This document shows positions 21,339 to 30,340 of a stretch of DNA of 64,000 nt, piece by piece; positions within the stretch are counted from its first letter, which is position 1; every line of letters starts with the position of its first letter. A program made the position numbers and the translations under genes. The notes below the pieces were generated by a model. It had not been told where the DNA came from. It worked only from the letters and a program-made list of their open reading frames with translations, and made no database searches. This stretch comes from Thiobacter sp. AK1 (GTDB taxonomy: Bacteria > Pseudomonadota > Gammaproteobacteria > Burkholderiales > Thiobacteraceae): positions 124,001 through 188,000 of the forward strand of contig NZ_JBAJEX010000001.1 of the NCBI RefSeq assembly GCF_039822265.1. Direction: 5' to 3'.

Positions 21339-21629
21339 ATGATGAACATCAAGGTACTGGGCACCGGCTGTGCCAACTGCAAGACCACGCTCAAGCTCAT
21401 CGAAGACGCCGCCCGCGCCAAGGGTGTGGCAGTCCAGCTGGAGAAAGTGGAAGACATCGCCGAGATCATGAAATACGGGGTCATGTCCACCCCGGGCGTG
21501 GTGATCGACGGCAAGGTGGTGCACGCCGGCGGCGTGCCCGCCAAAGACAAGATCGACGCCTGGCTCGCCGGTACGACCACCGCCGCTACCGGCGCCGGCG
21601 GCTGCTGCAGCGGCGGCAAGTGCGGCTGA
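21339..21629 (+). CDS. Small thioredoxin-fold protein (TM0996/MTH895 type)
   Basis: A 96-residue protein starting MMNIKVLGTGCANCKTTLKLIE; the redox CxxC is C11-A-N-C14 (counting from the first Met) and the cis-Pro loop is MSTPGVVIDG. The family reduces disulfides of nearby metalloprotein partners. Unusually it has an extra tail ending GGCCSGGKCG. Next to the ArsP/SO_0444-like permease, suggesting a function in metalloid or thiol handling. Confidence 0.85.
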   Translation: MMNIKVLGTGCANCKTTLKLIEDAARAKGVAVQLEKVEDIAEIMKYGVMSTPGVVIDGKVVHAGGVPAKDKIDAWLAGTTTAATGAGGCCSGGKCG

Positions 21630-21758
21630 GCCGAAGTGCGGTCCGGCCCGATCTTGCAGCAGCCAAGCCCGTCTATACTGGGAAAGGCCGCCCGTTCGAG
21701 GAGGGGACGGCCTGACACGCAAGACCTTCCCCTCGTTTCCTTTCAAAAGGAGTTCATC

Positions 21759-22064
21759 ATGCAACGCAGACTCGTCCTCGCGGCCGCGCTGGCTGCCATC
21801 GTGCTGTCCACTTCCGCCCTGGCCCAGGGTCCCCGCTATCGTTTCAATCAAACCAACACGCCGGGCTGGACCCTGATGTCGGCGGAGGAGCGGGCCGAGC
21901 ATCAGAAGAAAATGCTCGCCGCCAAGACCTACGACGAATGCAAGGCGATTCAGGAAGAACACCACAAGGCCATGGAAGCGCGCGCCAAGGAGAAGGGCGT
22001 GACCCTCAACGCCCCCCGCTACAACGCCTGCGACCGGATGAAGGCGCGCGGATTCTTCAAATAA
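21759..22064 (+). CDS. Small secreted protein, unknown function
   Basis: A 101-residue protein with a signal peptide (cleaved near ALA-Q) and a charged helical mature part containing LMSAEERAEHQKKML and two cysteines (DECKAI, NACDRM). AAAGGAG precedes the ATG at a good distance, supporting the start. It may be the last gene of the ars plus-strand operon or separate; a hairpin AGGCCG...CGGCCT near 21684-21713 lies upstream. Confidence 0.65.
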   Translation: MQRRLVLAAALAAIVLSTSALAQGPRYRFNQTNTPGWTLMSAEERAEHQKKMLAAKTYDECKAIQEEHHKAMEARAKEKGVTLNAPRYNACDRMKARGFFK

Positions 22065-22097
22065 GGCGAGACCCCGTCTTTCCTATTGCAGGCAGCG

Positions 22098-22119
22098 GCC
22101 TCGGGCACGTTCCCGAGGC
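22098..22119. other. Hairpin downstream of the secreted-protein gene
   Basis: Perfect 8-bp stem GCCTCGGG / CCCGAGGC with loop CACGTT, 33 bp after the stop codon. There is no T-run, so it may stabilise the mRNA end rather than terminate. Confidence 0.45.
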
Positions 22120-22215
22120 AGCGGACGCGAGGGCCGTCCTGGCCTTCCGCAACACGCTGACCGGGACCTTGCCGAAACAGGAACCACCGACATTACCCTG
22201 AACAGCAAAGCCTCC

Positions 22216-22482
22216 ATGCGACCCCTGGAGGCGGCCGCGACGCCCGCCTGCTTCGCTGAACTGCTCGACCAGTACCTGCTGGCCGTCCTCTATGGCCTGC
22301 TCTACGAATCGCTTGCCGCCGAGAGCCGCCAACGCCTGGCGCATAGGGAGCAGGCCCTGGACCGCCTCGATGAGACCCTCGCGCGCCTCGCCCTGAAGCG
22401 CAATGCCCTGCGGCAGGAAAAGATCGTGGAGGAAATCGAGGTCATTCTCTCCAGCCAGCAGGCCCTTCTCGATCATGGCTGA
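22216..22482 (+). pseudogene. C-terminal remnant of an N-type ATP synthase gamma subunit
   Basis: The encoded 88 residues match the last helix of F1-type gamma subunits, with the N-ATPase pattern ESLAAESRQRLAHREQALD, LDETLARLALKRN and IVEEIEVILSSQ. The catalytic-shaft N-terminal part and the other atp genes are absent. The stop overlaps the start of the P-type ATPase gene by 8 bp, so the tail may persist because it couples translation. Whether it is expressed is unknown. Confidence 0.6.
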
Positions 22483-25024
22483 CGCGCCCGTGAATGCGGT
22501 CCCCACCCGAACCGGCTTGGACCACGCCGAGGCCGCGCGCCGGCTTGCCGCCGACGGCCCCAACGTCCTGCCCGGCGGGCAACGCCGCACCTGGGTGAAC
22601 ATCATTGTCGAGACGGCCAGGGAACCCATGTTCCTGCTGCTCTTCGCCGCCGGCACGCTCTATCTCGTTTTCGGCGCGTTGCAGGAAGGGCTGATCCTGT
22701 TCGGCTTCGTGCTGGTCACGCTTGCCCTCACGCTCTATCAGGAAGGCAAGACCGAACGCGCCATCGAGGCCCTGCGCGACCTCACCAGTCCGCGTGCGCT
22801 GGTGATCCGCGACGGCGAACGGCTGCGGATTCCTGGGCGCGAGGTGGTGCGCGGCGACCTGGTGGTCTTGAGCGAGGGCGACCGTGTCCCGGCCGACGCC
22901 GTCTTGATCGAGGGCAGCGGCCTCATGGTGGACGAGTCCCTCCTCACCGGCGAGGCCGTGCCGGTCGCCAAATCCCCTGCGGCCGGCGAACCAGCGCCGG
23001 CGCGGCCCGGGGGCGACGCCACACCCTTCCTCTATTCCGGCACCCTGGTCGTCGCAGGCCAAGGAACGGCGCGGGTGACCGCGACGGGCCCGAAGAGCGA
23101 GATCGGCCGCATCGGCACCGCGCTGGGCACACTGGAGACGGAACGTTCGCCGCTGCAAAAGCAGACCGCGCAATTGATCCGCACACTCGCCTTGCTGGCG
23201 CTGGGCATGAGCCTGCTGCTGGTGCTGGCCCACGGCCTGCTGCGCGGCGACTGGTTACAGGCGCTCTTGGCTGGCATCGCCTTGGCCATGGCCATGCTGC
23301 CGGAGGAATACCCGGTCGTGCTCACGGTGTTTCCCGCGCTCGGTGCATGGCGGCTCGCGAAAGAAAAGGTGCTGACCCGGCGCGTCGCCGCCATCGAAAC
23401 CCTGGGCGCCACGTCGGTGCTGTGCGTGGACAAGACCGGCACGCTCACCGAAAACCGCATGACGGTGGCGCGGCTGTGGGTCAACGGTGAAAGCTTGGCG
23501 ATGAATGACCCGGCGGCGGTCGAACTGCCGGAAGCCTTTCATGCGCTGGTGGAGTATTCGATACTCGCCAGCGAGACCGATCCCTTTGATCCCATGGACA
23601 AGGCGTTTCTCCGCCTCGGCCAGCACTTTCTCGCCGATACCGAGCACCTGCACCGCGATTGGACGCTGGTGCACGACTATGGACTGAATCCCGCGTTGCG
23701 CACCATGGCGCATGTGTGGCGGGCGGTGGACAGCGCGATATTCGTGGTCGCGGTCAAGGGCGCGCCGGAGGCCATCGTCGATCTGTGCCACGTCGATACC
23801 GCCGCAGCCGCAGACATTTCCGCCGCCGCCGAGGCCATGGCCGCCGACGGCCTGCGCGTGCTGGGGGTGGCGCGGGCGCAATTCGAAGGCAAGGCTTTCC
23901 CCGCCGTCGAACATGATTTCGATTTCGAGTTCGTCGGCCTGCTGGGCTTGGCCGACCCGCTGCGCCCGGAGATCCCCGCGGCCGTGCGCCAGTGCCATGA
24001 AGCCGGCATCCGGGTGGTGATGATCACCGGCGATTATCCGGCCACGGCGCGCGCCATCGCGCGGCAGGCGGGACTGCCTGCCGACGAGATCCTGTCCGGC
24101 GACGAACTGGCGACGATGAGCGAGGCCGAACTGCAGGCGCGCATGAAGACCGCGCGCGTGTGTGCCCGCATCGCGCCGGAACAGAAACTCGCCATCGTGC
24201 GGGCGCTGAAGGCCAACGGCGAGATCACCGCCATGACCGGCGACGGCGTCAACGACGCCCCGGCGCTCAAGGCCGCCCACGTCGGCATCGCCATGGGCGG
24301 CCGCGGCACCGACGTCGCGCGCGAGGCAGCGGCGCTGGTGCTGCTGGACGACAACTTCGCCTCCATCGTGAATGCCGTGCGGCTGGGGCGGCGCATCTTC
24401 GACAACATGCAGAAGTCCATGTCCTACATCCTGGCGGTGCATGTGCCGATCGCCGGCATGGCGCTGCTGCCGGTGCTGCTGGGTCTGCCCGCCATGCTGT
24501 TTCCCATGCACATCGCCTTTCTCGAACTCATCATCGATCCGGCCTGCTCGCTCGCCTTCGAGAACGAGCCGGCGGAGGCGGATCTCATGCAGCGGCCGCC
24601 GCGCGATCCCCAGGCGCTGCTGTTCGGCGGCGCCACGCTGTGGCGGGCGCTGCTGCAGGGCCTCGGCGTGCTGGCGGTGACGCTCGGTGCCTACGCCTGG
24701 GCCGATCACCGGCTCGCCGAGCCCGCTGCCCGCGCCTTCGGCTTCACCACGCTGGTCGTGGCCAACCTGGCCCTGATATTCTCCAACCGCTCGCGCGCCA
24801 GCGCCGCGCTGGCGTCGCTCGCCGCGCCCAACCCCATCCTGTGGATCGTGACGGGCGCGACCCTCGGCTTGCTCGCCCTCGCGCTGTATCAGCCCTTCTT
24901 GGCCGGCGTGTTCCGCTTCGCCCCCCTGCCGCCGGGCGAACTGGCGGTCGCCTTCGGCCTCGGGCTGGCCAGCGTGGCGTGGTTCGGTCTGCTGAAATTT
25001 TTCCATCGAAAGCCCACGCCATGA
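22475..25024 (+). CDS. Cation-translocating P-type ATPase
   Basis: An 849-residue P-type ATPase starting MADAPVNAVPTRTG. It has an N-terminal cation-ATPase domain (TGLDHAEAARRLAADGPN), LTGEAVPV (actuator), PEEYPVVLT in the ion-binding helix (276-280), phosphorylation site DKTGTLTEN (D319) and GDGVNDAPALKAAHVG (~589). No N-terminal metal-binding CxxC domain, so it is not a classical Cu/Zn/Cd pump; the ion (Ca, Na, K or H-like) is not evident. Overlaps the ATP-grasp gene (ATGA). Confidence 0.88.
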   Translation: MADAPVNAVPTRTGLDHAEAARRLAADGPNVLPGGQRRTWVNIIVETAREPMFLLLFAAGTLYLVFGALQEGLILFGFVLVTLALTLYQEGKTERAIEALRDLTSPRALVIRDGERLRIPGREVVRGDLVVLSEGDRVPADAVLIEGSGLMVDESLLTGEAVPVAKSPAAGEPAPARPGGDATPFLYSGTLVVAGQGTARVTATGPKSEIGRIGTALGTLETERSPLQKQTAQLIRTLALLALGMSLLLVLAHGLLRGDWLQALLAGIALAMAMLPEEYPVVLTVFPALGAWRLAKEKVLTRRVAAIETLGATSVLCVDKTGTLTENRMTVARLWVNGESLAMNDPAAVELPEAFHALVEYSILASETDPFDPMDKAFLRLGQHFLADTEHLHRDWTLVHDYGLNPALRTMAHVWRAVDSAIFVVAVKGAPEAIVDLCHVDTAAAADISAAAEAMAADGLRVLGVARAQFEGKAFPAVEHDFDFEFVGLLGLADPLRPEIPAAVRQCHEAGIRVVMITGDYPATARAIARQAGLPADEILSGDELATMSEAELQARMKTARVCARIAPEQKLAIVRALKANGEITAMTGDGVNDAPALKAAHVGIAMGGRGTDVAREAAALVLLDDNFASIVNAVRLGRRIFDNMQKSMSYILAVHVPIAGMALLPVLLGLPAMLFPMHIAFLELIIDPACSLAFENEPAEADLMQRPPRDPQALLFGGATLWRALLQGLGVLAVTLGAYAWADHRLAEPAARAFGFTTLVVANLALIFSNRSRASAALASLAAPNPILWIVTGATLGLLALALYQPFLAGVFRFAPLPPGELAVAFGLGLASVAWFGLLKFFHRKPTP

Positions 25025-26367
25025 ATTCGCAACTCCCTCACGCCACGCTGCCGCTGCCGGTCAGCGCGGAAAGCCTCAACCGCGGCTGCGCCTGCCGCAC
25101 CCTCGATCCGCAGCGCCTGCGCCAGCAGCTGGAGGCGGAACCGTCGCTCGCGGGTTTGTACGACGACATCGCAGCAAGCCGCCCCACGCTTTTTTCCGCC
25201 ACCACGGTATTCATTTCACCGCAGCAGTACCGGGCCATGGCGGCCATCGTCTCGGCCGTGGAGACGGTGGTGGCCTTGCCCGCCTACCAGGAGGCGGTGC
25301 TTGCCCGCGCGCCGGCCATCGCGCGCCTCCACCACGGCCCGCGCGGCGTGTTCATGGGCTTCGATTTCCACCTCGGTGCACAGGGTCCGCAACTCATCGA
25401 GATCAACACCAATGCCGGCGGCGCGCTGCTCAATGCGGTGCTGGCGCGCGCCCAGGCGGCCTGCTGCCGGGAGATGGAATGGGCATTCCAGCCTTCCGCC
25501 GATCTCGCGCGGCTGGAAGAGACTTTCCTCGCCATGTTCCGGGAGGAGTGGCGCCGCCAGCGCGGCGAGGCGCCGCTCGCCCGCATCGCCATCGTCGACG
25601 ACGACCCGGCGGGGCAGTATCTCTATCCCGAGTTCAAGCTGTTCGAGCGGCTGTTCGCGCGCGCCGGGATCACGGCGGTGATCGCCGACCCGGGTGACCT
25701 CGCCTGGCGCGACGGTCGCCTGTGGCACGACGGCAAAGCCATCGACCTCATCTACAACCGGCTCACCGACTTCTATCTCGACGAAGCCCGCCACGCCCAA
25801 TTGCGCCAGGCCTACGAGGCGGGCGCCGTGGTGTTGACACCGCATCCGCGCGCCCACGCCCTGTATGCCGACAAGCGCAACCTGATCCTGCTGAGCGATG
25901 CCCAAGCGCTCGCGCGGATGGGCGCGCCGTCCCCGGCGATCGAAGTCCTGCAGGCCGGCGTGCCGCGCACGGAAGCGGTCACGCTGGATGACGCCGAGCG
26001 CCTGTGGGCGCAGCGCCGCGGCCTATTCTTCAAGCCGGCGTCGGGCTACGGCAGCAAAGCGGCCTATCGCGGCGACAAGCTCACGCGCCGGGTATGGCAG
26101 GCAATTCTCGCCGGCGACTACGTGGCCCAGACCATCGCCCCGCCCAGCGAGCGCCTGACGCAGGTGGACGGGCACACCGCCGACCTCAAGGTCGACGTGC
26201 GCGCCTACGTCTATGCAGGCCAGGTGCAACTGCTCGCGGCGCGGCTCTATGCCGGCCAGACCACCAACTTCCGCACGCCGGGCGGCGGCTTTGCGCCGGT
26301 GTTCGTGGCGCCGGAAACCCCCGCGAAACTTAGCCGAGGAGCAAGCAATGTGTGGAATTTGTGGTGA
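25021..26367 (+). CDS. ATP-grasp-like ligase, apparently circularly permuted (copy 1)
   Basis: A 448-residue protein not recognised by name. The order of motifs is unusual: the metal-binding EIN motif (LIEINTNAGG, 127-131) comes first, YNRLTDFY at 245-252 is central, and the nucleotide-binding Lys/Gly loop FFKPASGYGSKA (336-347) and DVRAYVYAG (392-400) come last. That order suggests a circularly permuted ATP-grasp fold, so a carboxylate-amine ligase is likely. A conserved NRGCACRTLD opens the protein. It overlaps the P-type ATPase upstream and the amidotransferase downstream. A paralogue lies at 36187-37464. Confidence 0.75.
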   Translation: MNSQLPHATLPLPVSAESLNRGCACRTLDPQRLRQQLEAEPSLAGLYDDIAASRPTLFSATTVFISPQQYRAMAAIVSAVETVVALPAYQEAVLARAPAIARLHHGPRGVFMGFDFHLGAQGPQLIEINTNAGGALLNAVLARAQAACCREMEWAFQPSADLARLEETFLAMFREEWRRQRGEAPLARIAIVDDDPAGQYLYPEFKLFERLFARAGITAVIADPGDLAWRDGRLWHDGKAIDLIYNRLTDFYLDEARHAQLRQAYEAGAVVLTPHPRAHALYADKRNLILLSDAQALARMGAPSPAIEVLQAGVPRTEAVTLDDAERLWAQRRGLFFKPASGYGSKAAYRGDKLTRRVWQAILAGDYVAQTIAPPSERLTQVDGHTADLKVDVRAYVYAGQVQLLAARLYAGQTTNFRTPGGGFAPVFVAPETPAKLSRGASNVWNLW

Positions 26368-28150
26368 ATTGCGCTTGGATGGCACGGCTCCCGACGCAGC
26401 CGCCGTGCGGCGCATGACGGAAGCGCTGGCGCGGCGCGGTCCCGACGATCAGGGCTATTTCCAGGACGGGCCGGTGGCCTTCGGGCATCGCCGGCTCGCC
26501 ATCATCGACCTCTCTTCCCACGCCCACCAACCCATGGTGGACAAGGCGCTGCGGCTGGCCCTGGTGTTCAACGGCACGATCTACAACTACCGCGAACTGC
26601 GCGCCGAGTTGATGGAACTGGGCTACTGCTTTTTCTCCGAAGGCGACACCGAAGTGATCCTGAAGGCCTATCACGCCTGGGGCGAACATTGCGTGGAACG
26701 CTTCTACGGCATGTTCGCCTTCGCCATCCACGACCTGCGCCATGGCAGCCTGTTTCTCGCCCGCGACCGCTTCGGCATCAAGCCCCTGTATTACAGCCTG
26801 GACACGGCGCGGCTGCGTTTCGCTTCCAGCGTGCAGGCGCTGCTGGCCGGCGGCGGGGTGGACACCACCATCGACCCCGTCGCGCTGCACCACCATTTCA
26901 CCCTGCACACCGTGGTGCCGGCACCGCGCACCATTCTCAACGGCGTGAAAAAGCTCGCGCCCGCCACGACCCTGACCTGGAGCGCCACGGGACAGGTAAC
27001 CCAGCGCACCTACTGGCATTTGGACGCGACCCGCCCGGCTCAGGTGCTTACCGAAGCGGAGTGGCTCGACGCCACCCGTGGCGTGCTTGCCCGCGCCGTG
27101 GAGCGGCATCGCCGAGCGGCGGACGTGCCGGTTGGCGTGCTGCTCTCCGGGGGGCTCGATTCCAGCCTGCTGGTGGCCCTGCTGGCCGATCACGTGGCGG
27201 ATCTGCGCACCTTTTCCGTGGGGTTCGAGGACTTGGACGCAGACGTCGAAAAGGCCGACGAATTCGCGTATTCGGACTTGATGGCGGAGCATTTCCGCAC
27301 CCGCCATCATCAATACCGCATCCCCAATTCGGAGGTCCTCGAACGACTGCCCGAGGCCGTGGCCTGGATGACCGAGCCCATGGTGAGCCACGACGTCATC
27401 GCCTTCTATCTCCTGAGCGAAAAGGTCTCGCAACAGGTAAAAGTAGTGCTGGCGGGACAGGGGGCGGACGAGGTGTTCGGCGGCTACTTCTGGTATCCGC
27501 GCATGGAGGCCGAATCGGGCACGCCCCTGGAGCGCTTCCGTCGCCATTATTTCGACCGGGATCACGCCGAATACCTGGAGATGATCGCTCCCGCCTGGCA
27601 TGTGCCGGACGTGACCGCCGAACTGGTGGAGCGCGAATTGGCGCGGCCCGGTGCCGATACCTTTCTCGATCAGGTATGGCGCTTCGACATCACCACGCTC
27701 ATCGTGGACGACCCGGTGAAAAGAGTGGACAACATGCCCATGGCCTGGGGGCTGGAAGTGCGCGTGCCTTTTCTGGACCACGAACTGGTGGAGCTGGCGG
27801 CGAAAATGCCGCCGGAACTCAAACTGCGGGAAGGCGGCAAATACCCGCTCAAGGCCATCGCCCGGGGCTTGGTGCCGGACGCGGTGATCGACCGGCCCAA
27901 GGGCTATTTTCCGGTGCCGGCGCTGAAATACGTGCGCGGCGAGTTTCTGGAACGCATGCGCGGCATCCTGACCTCGCAGGCCTGTCTGCGCCGCGGCCTG
28001 TACCAGCGGGCCTATGTGGAAAAGCTGTTGGCCGAACCAGAAGCCCACTTCACCCGCATTCAGGGCAGCAAGCTCTGGCATCTGGCACTGCTGGAGTGGT
28101 GGCTGCAGGTCAATGTCGACGAAGCAGGCCATGCCCCGCCCAAACAATAG
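26348..28150 (+). CDS. AsnB-like glutamine amidotransferase (N-acetylglutaminylglutamine amidotransferase type)
   Basis: A 600-residue class II amidotransferase. Cys2 after the initiator (MCGICGE) is the glutaminase nucleophile; RRGPDDQG and FNGTIYNYRELR follow. The synthetase domain has the PPi loop SGGLDSS (267-273) and the GQGADEVFGGY segment. It resembles the AsnB-like enzymes that amidate N-acetylglutaminylglutamine, an osmolyte, but the usual GNAT/ATP-grasp partner is replaced by a different ATP-grasp protein, whose gene it overlaps by 20 bp. The product made here is therefore unknown. Confidence 0.82.
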   Translation: MCGICGELRLDGTAPDAAAVRRMTEALARRGPDDQGYFQDGPVAFGHRRLAIIDLSSHAHQPMVDKALRLALVFNGTIYNYRELRAELMELGYCFFSEGDTEVILKAYHAWGEHCVERFYGMFAFAIHDLRHGSLFLARDRFGIKPLYYSLDTARLRFASSVQALLAGGGVDTTIDPVALHHHFTLHTVVPAPRTILNGVKKLAPATTLTWSATGQVTQRTYWHLDATRPAQVLTEAEWLDATRGVLARAVERHRRAADVPVGVLLSGGLDSSLLVALLADHVADLRTFSVGFEDLDADVEKADEFAYSDLMAEHFRTRHHQYRIPNSEVLERLPEAVAWMTEPMVSHDVIAFYLLSEKVSQQVKVVLAGQGADEVFGGYFWYPRMEAESGTPLERFRRHYFDRDHAEYLEMIAPAWHVPDVTAELVERELARPGADTFLDQVWRFDITTLIVDDPVKRVDNMPMAWGLEVRVPFLDHELVELAAKMPPELKLREGGKYPLKAIARGLVPDAVIDRPKGYFPVPALKYVRGEFLERMRGILTSQACLRRGLYQRAYVEKLLAEPEAHFTRIQGSKLWHLALLEWWLQVNVDEAGHAPPKQ

Positions 28151-28189
28151 AAAACGGTTCAACGCGCCGCAAATGACTATTCTGGAAAA

Positions 28190-29149
28190 ATGATGAACAA
28201 CCGCTTTGCCCTGCCCCGCCAGCTCTGGCTGGTCATCCTCGGCGTCGCCCTGCTCGCCGCCTTTGCCTGGCTCGCGACCCATAGCGGCCCGTTCGCGCCG
28301 ATCAAGGTGACGGTAGTCCAGGTCGCCCGGGGCGAGGTGCGGCCGGCGCTGTTCGGCATCGGCACGGACGAGGCCCGCCGCTACATCGATCTGGGCAAAC
28401 AGAATTTCGTCAGCCAGAGCGTGGTGGACGCCAAGCTGCAGCTGCGGCAGTCGGCCGATGCCCAGGTGGCTGCCGCGCAATCGGCGCTGGCCAGCGCACG
28501 GGAAGACCTGGCCCGGCTGCAGGCCGAACGCGCCGGGGTGCAGCAGCAGCGCAGCAATATCCGTTTGCTGGCCCCGGTCGATGGCGTGGTGACCGCGCGC
28601 GATGCCGAGCCCGGCACCACGGTGATCGCCGGGCAGTCGGTGCTCAAGCTGGAGGATCCCGCCAGCCTCTGGGTGACGGTGCGGATCGACCAGGCACGCG
28701 CCGCGGGCCTCAAGGTCGGCCTGCCGGCGGAGATCGCCCTGCGCGCCCATGCAGGCACGCCGCTGTCGGGCAAGGTGGCGCGGGTCGAACCGATCAGCGA
28801 CAGCGTGACCGAGGAGCGCATCGCCCAAGTGGCGTTCGACAGCCTGCCGCACGGCGTGAGCAGCAACGAGATGGCGGACGTGACGCTGCATCTGCCCGCG
28901 GTGGCCGATGCGCTGGTGGTGCCCAATGCCGCGCTGCGCCATCGCGGCGCCCAAGCCGGCGTCTGGCTGCGCGCCGACGGCAGGCTGCGCTTCGTGCCGG
29001 TGAAAGTGGGCGCCGAAGGGCTGGACGGCAAGGTGCAGATCGTCGACGGGCTGAAGGCCGGCGACGAGGTCGTGGTCTACAGCGAACGCTCCCTGCAGGA
29101 AGGCAGCCGCATCAAGGTGGTGGATGCCTTGGCCGGAGCCGCGCAATGA
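28190..29149 (+). CDS. HlyD-type adaptor of an ABC exporter with internal deletion
   Basis: A 319-residue periplasmic adaptor with one N-terminal membrane helix, a coiled-coil hairpin (about 65-120), the second half of the lipoyl motif (APVDGVVTARDAEPGTTVIAGQ) and a beta-barrel. The first half of the lipoyl domain, normally G-x-V and D-rich before the hairpin, is missing: ALFGIGT runs straight into DEARRYIDLGKQNFVSQ near 28365. The deletion is in frame, and the protein is shorter than usual by some 60-75 residues. Overlaps the permease gene (ATGA). Confidence 0.75.
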   Translation: MMNNRFALPRQLWLVILGVALLAAFAWLATHSGPFAPIKVTVVQVARGEVRPALFGIGTDEARRYIDLGKQNFVSQSVVDAKLQLRQSADAQVAAAQSALASAREDLARLQAERAGVQQQRSNIRLLAPVDGVVTARDAEPGTTVIAGQSVLKLEDPASLWVTVRIDQARAAGLKVGLPAEIALRAHAGTPLSGKVARVEPISDSVTEERIAQVAFDSLPHGVSSNEMADVTLHLPAVADALVVPNAALRHRGAQAGVWLRADGRLRFVPVKVGAEGLDGKVQIVDGLKAGDEVVVYSERSLQEGSRIKVVDALAGAAQ

Positions 29150-30339
29150 TCAGCCTGGCCGGCCGCGACATCCTCCATTCCTGGGGCAAGTTCGTGCTCA
29201 CCGGGCTGGGGCTGGGCCTGCTGATCGGCGTCACCTTCACCATGGCGGGCGTCTACCGGGGCATGGTGGACGATGCCCGCGTGCTGCTCACTAACAGCGG
29301 CGCCGACCTTTGGGTGGTGCAGAAGGATACGCTCGGGCCCTACGCCGAGTCGTCCAGCCTTCCCGACGACGTCTATCGCGGCATCCTCGGCACGCCCGGC
29401 GTCGCGCAGGCCGCCAACGTCACCTATCTCACCATGCAGGTGCGCCGGGGCAACAGTGACGTGCGCGCCATGGTGGTGGGCTTCGTGCCGGGCCAACCGG
29501 GGGAGCCCGATTACCTGGTGGCGGGCCGGCGCATCACCCGCGGCCATTACAAGGCGGTGGCCGATGGGATGACGGGTTTCCATGTCGGCGACCGAATCCG
29601 TATCCGCCGCCACGACTACGACGTGGTGGGACTCACGCGGCGCATGGTGTCCTCCGGCGGCGACCCGATGGTGTTCATCCCGTTGAAGGATGCCCAGGAG
29701 GCGCAGTTCCTCAAGGACAACGACGCCATCGTCAACCAGCGCGCCCGAACCGTCGCCAATCCCGCCCTCAACCGCCCCGGCGTGCCCGGCCTCTTGGACG
29801 CGATCGACGCCTCGCAGACCAGCAACCACACCGTCAATGCGGTGCTGGTGCGGGTGGCCGAGGGCCATTCGCCGGAGGCGGTGGCGCAGGACATCCGCCG
29901 CTGGAAGCACCTGCAGGCCTACACCCGCGCGCAGATGGAGAACATCCTGATCGCCAAGCTGATCGCCACCGCCTCCAAACAGATCGGCATGTTCCTGGTG
30001 ATTCTGACAGTGGTCAGCGCGGCCATCGTCGCCTTCATCATCTACACCATGACGCTGGGCAAGATCCGCGAGATCGCCGTGCTGAAGCTGATCGGCACCC
30101 ATAACCGCACCATCGCCAGCATGATCCTGCAGCAGGCACTGGGGCTGGGCTTGATCGGCTTCGTCGTCGGCAAGATCGCCGCCACCCTGTGGGGGCCAGC
30201 CTTCCCGAAATACGTGCTGCTGCTGCCCGAGGACGCGGTGCGCGGCTTCGTCATCGTCATGGGGGTGTGCATGCTGGCCAGCACCCTGGCGATTCAGGCG
30301 GCGCTCAAGGTCGACCCGGCCACCGCGATCGGAGGTTGA
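29146..30339 (+). CDS. FtsX-like ABC transporter permease (DevC type)
   Basis: A 397-residue permease with one N-terminal helix, a large periplasmic domain and three C-terminal helices, as in DevC/MacB permeases (SLAGRDILHSWGKF start; LGKIREIAVLKLIGTHN in the cytoplasmic loop). It appears complete, unlike its two partners on either side, so the exporter as a whole probably no longer works unless another ATPase serves it. Confidence 0.85.
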   Translation: MISLAGRDILHSWGKFVLTGLGLGLLIGVTFTMAGVYRGMVDDARVLLTNSGADLWVVQKDTLGPYAESSSLPDDVYRGILGTPGVAQAANVTYLTMQVRRGNSDVRAMVVGFVPGQPGEPDYLVAGRRITRGHYKAVADGMTGFHVGDRIRIRRHDYDVVGLTRRMVSSGGDPMVFIPLKDAQEAQFLKDNDAIVNQRARTVANPALNRPGVPGLLDAIDASQTSNHTVNAVLVRVAEGHSPEAVAQDIRRWKHLQAYTRAQMENILIAKLIATASKQIGMFLVILTVVSAAIVAFIIYTMTLGKIREIAVLKLIGTHNRTIASMILQQALGLGLIGFVVGKIAATLWGPAFPKYVLLLPEDAVRGFVIVMGVCMLASTLAIQAALKVDPATAIGG

Positions 30340-30340
30340 C

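Noticed and set aside
23255-25006. A 583-codon minus-strand frame opposite the P-type ATPase
   Set aside because: Shadow frame; the plus strand encodes all ATPase motifs.
26330-29146. A 938-codon open frame on the minus strand opposite the amidotransferase and adaptor genes
   Set aside because: It mirrors codon bias of the real plus-strand genes in high-GC DNA, has no family motifs and crosses gene boundaries.
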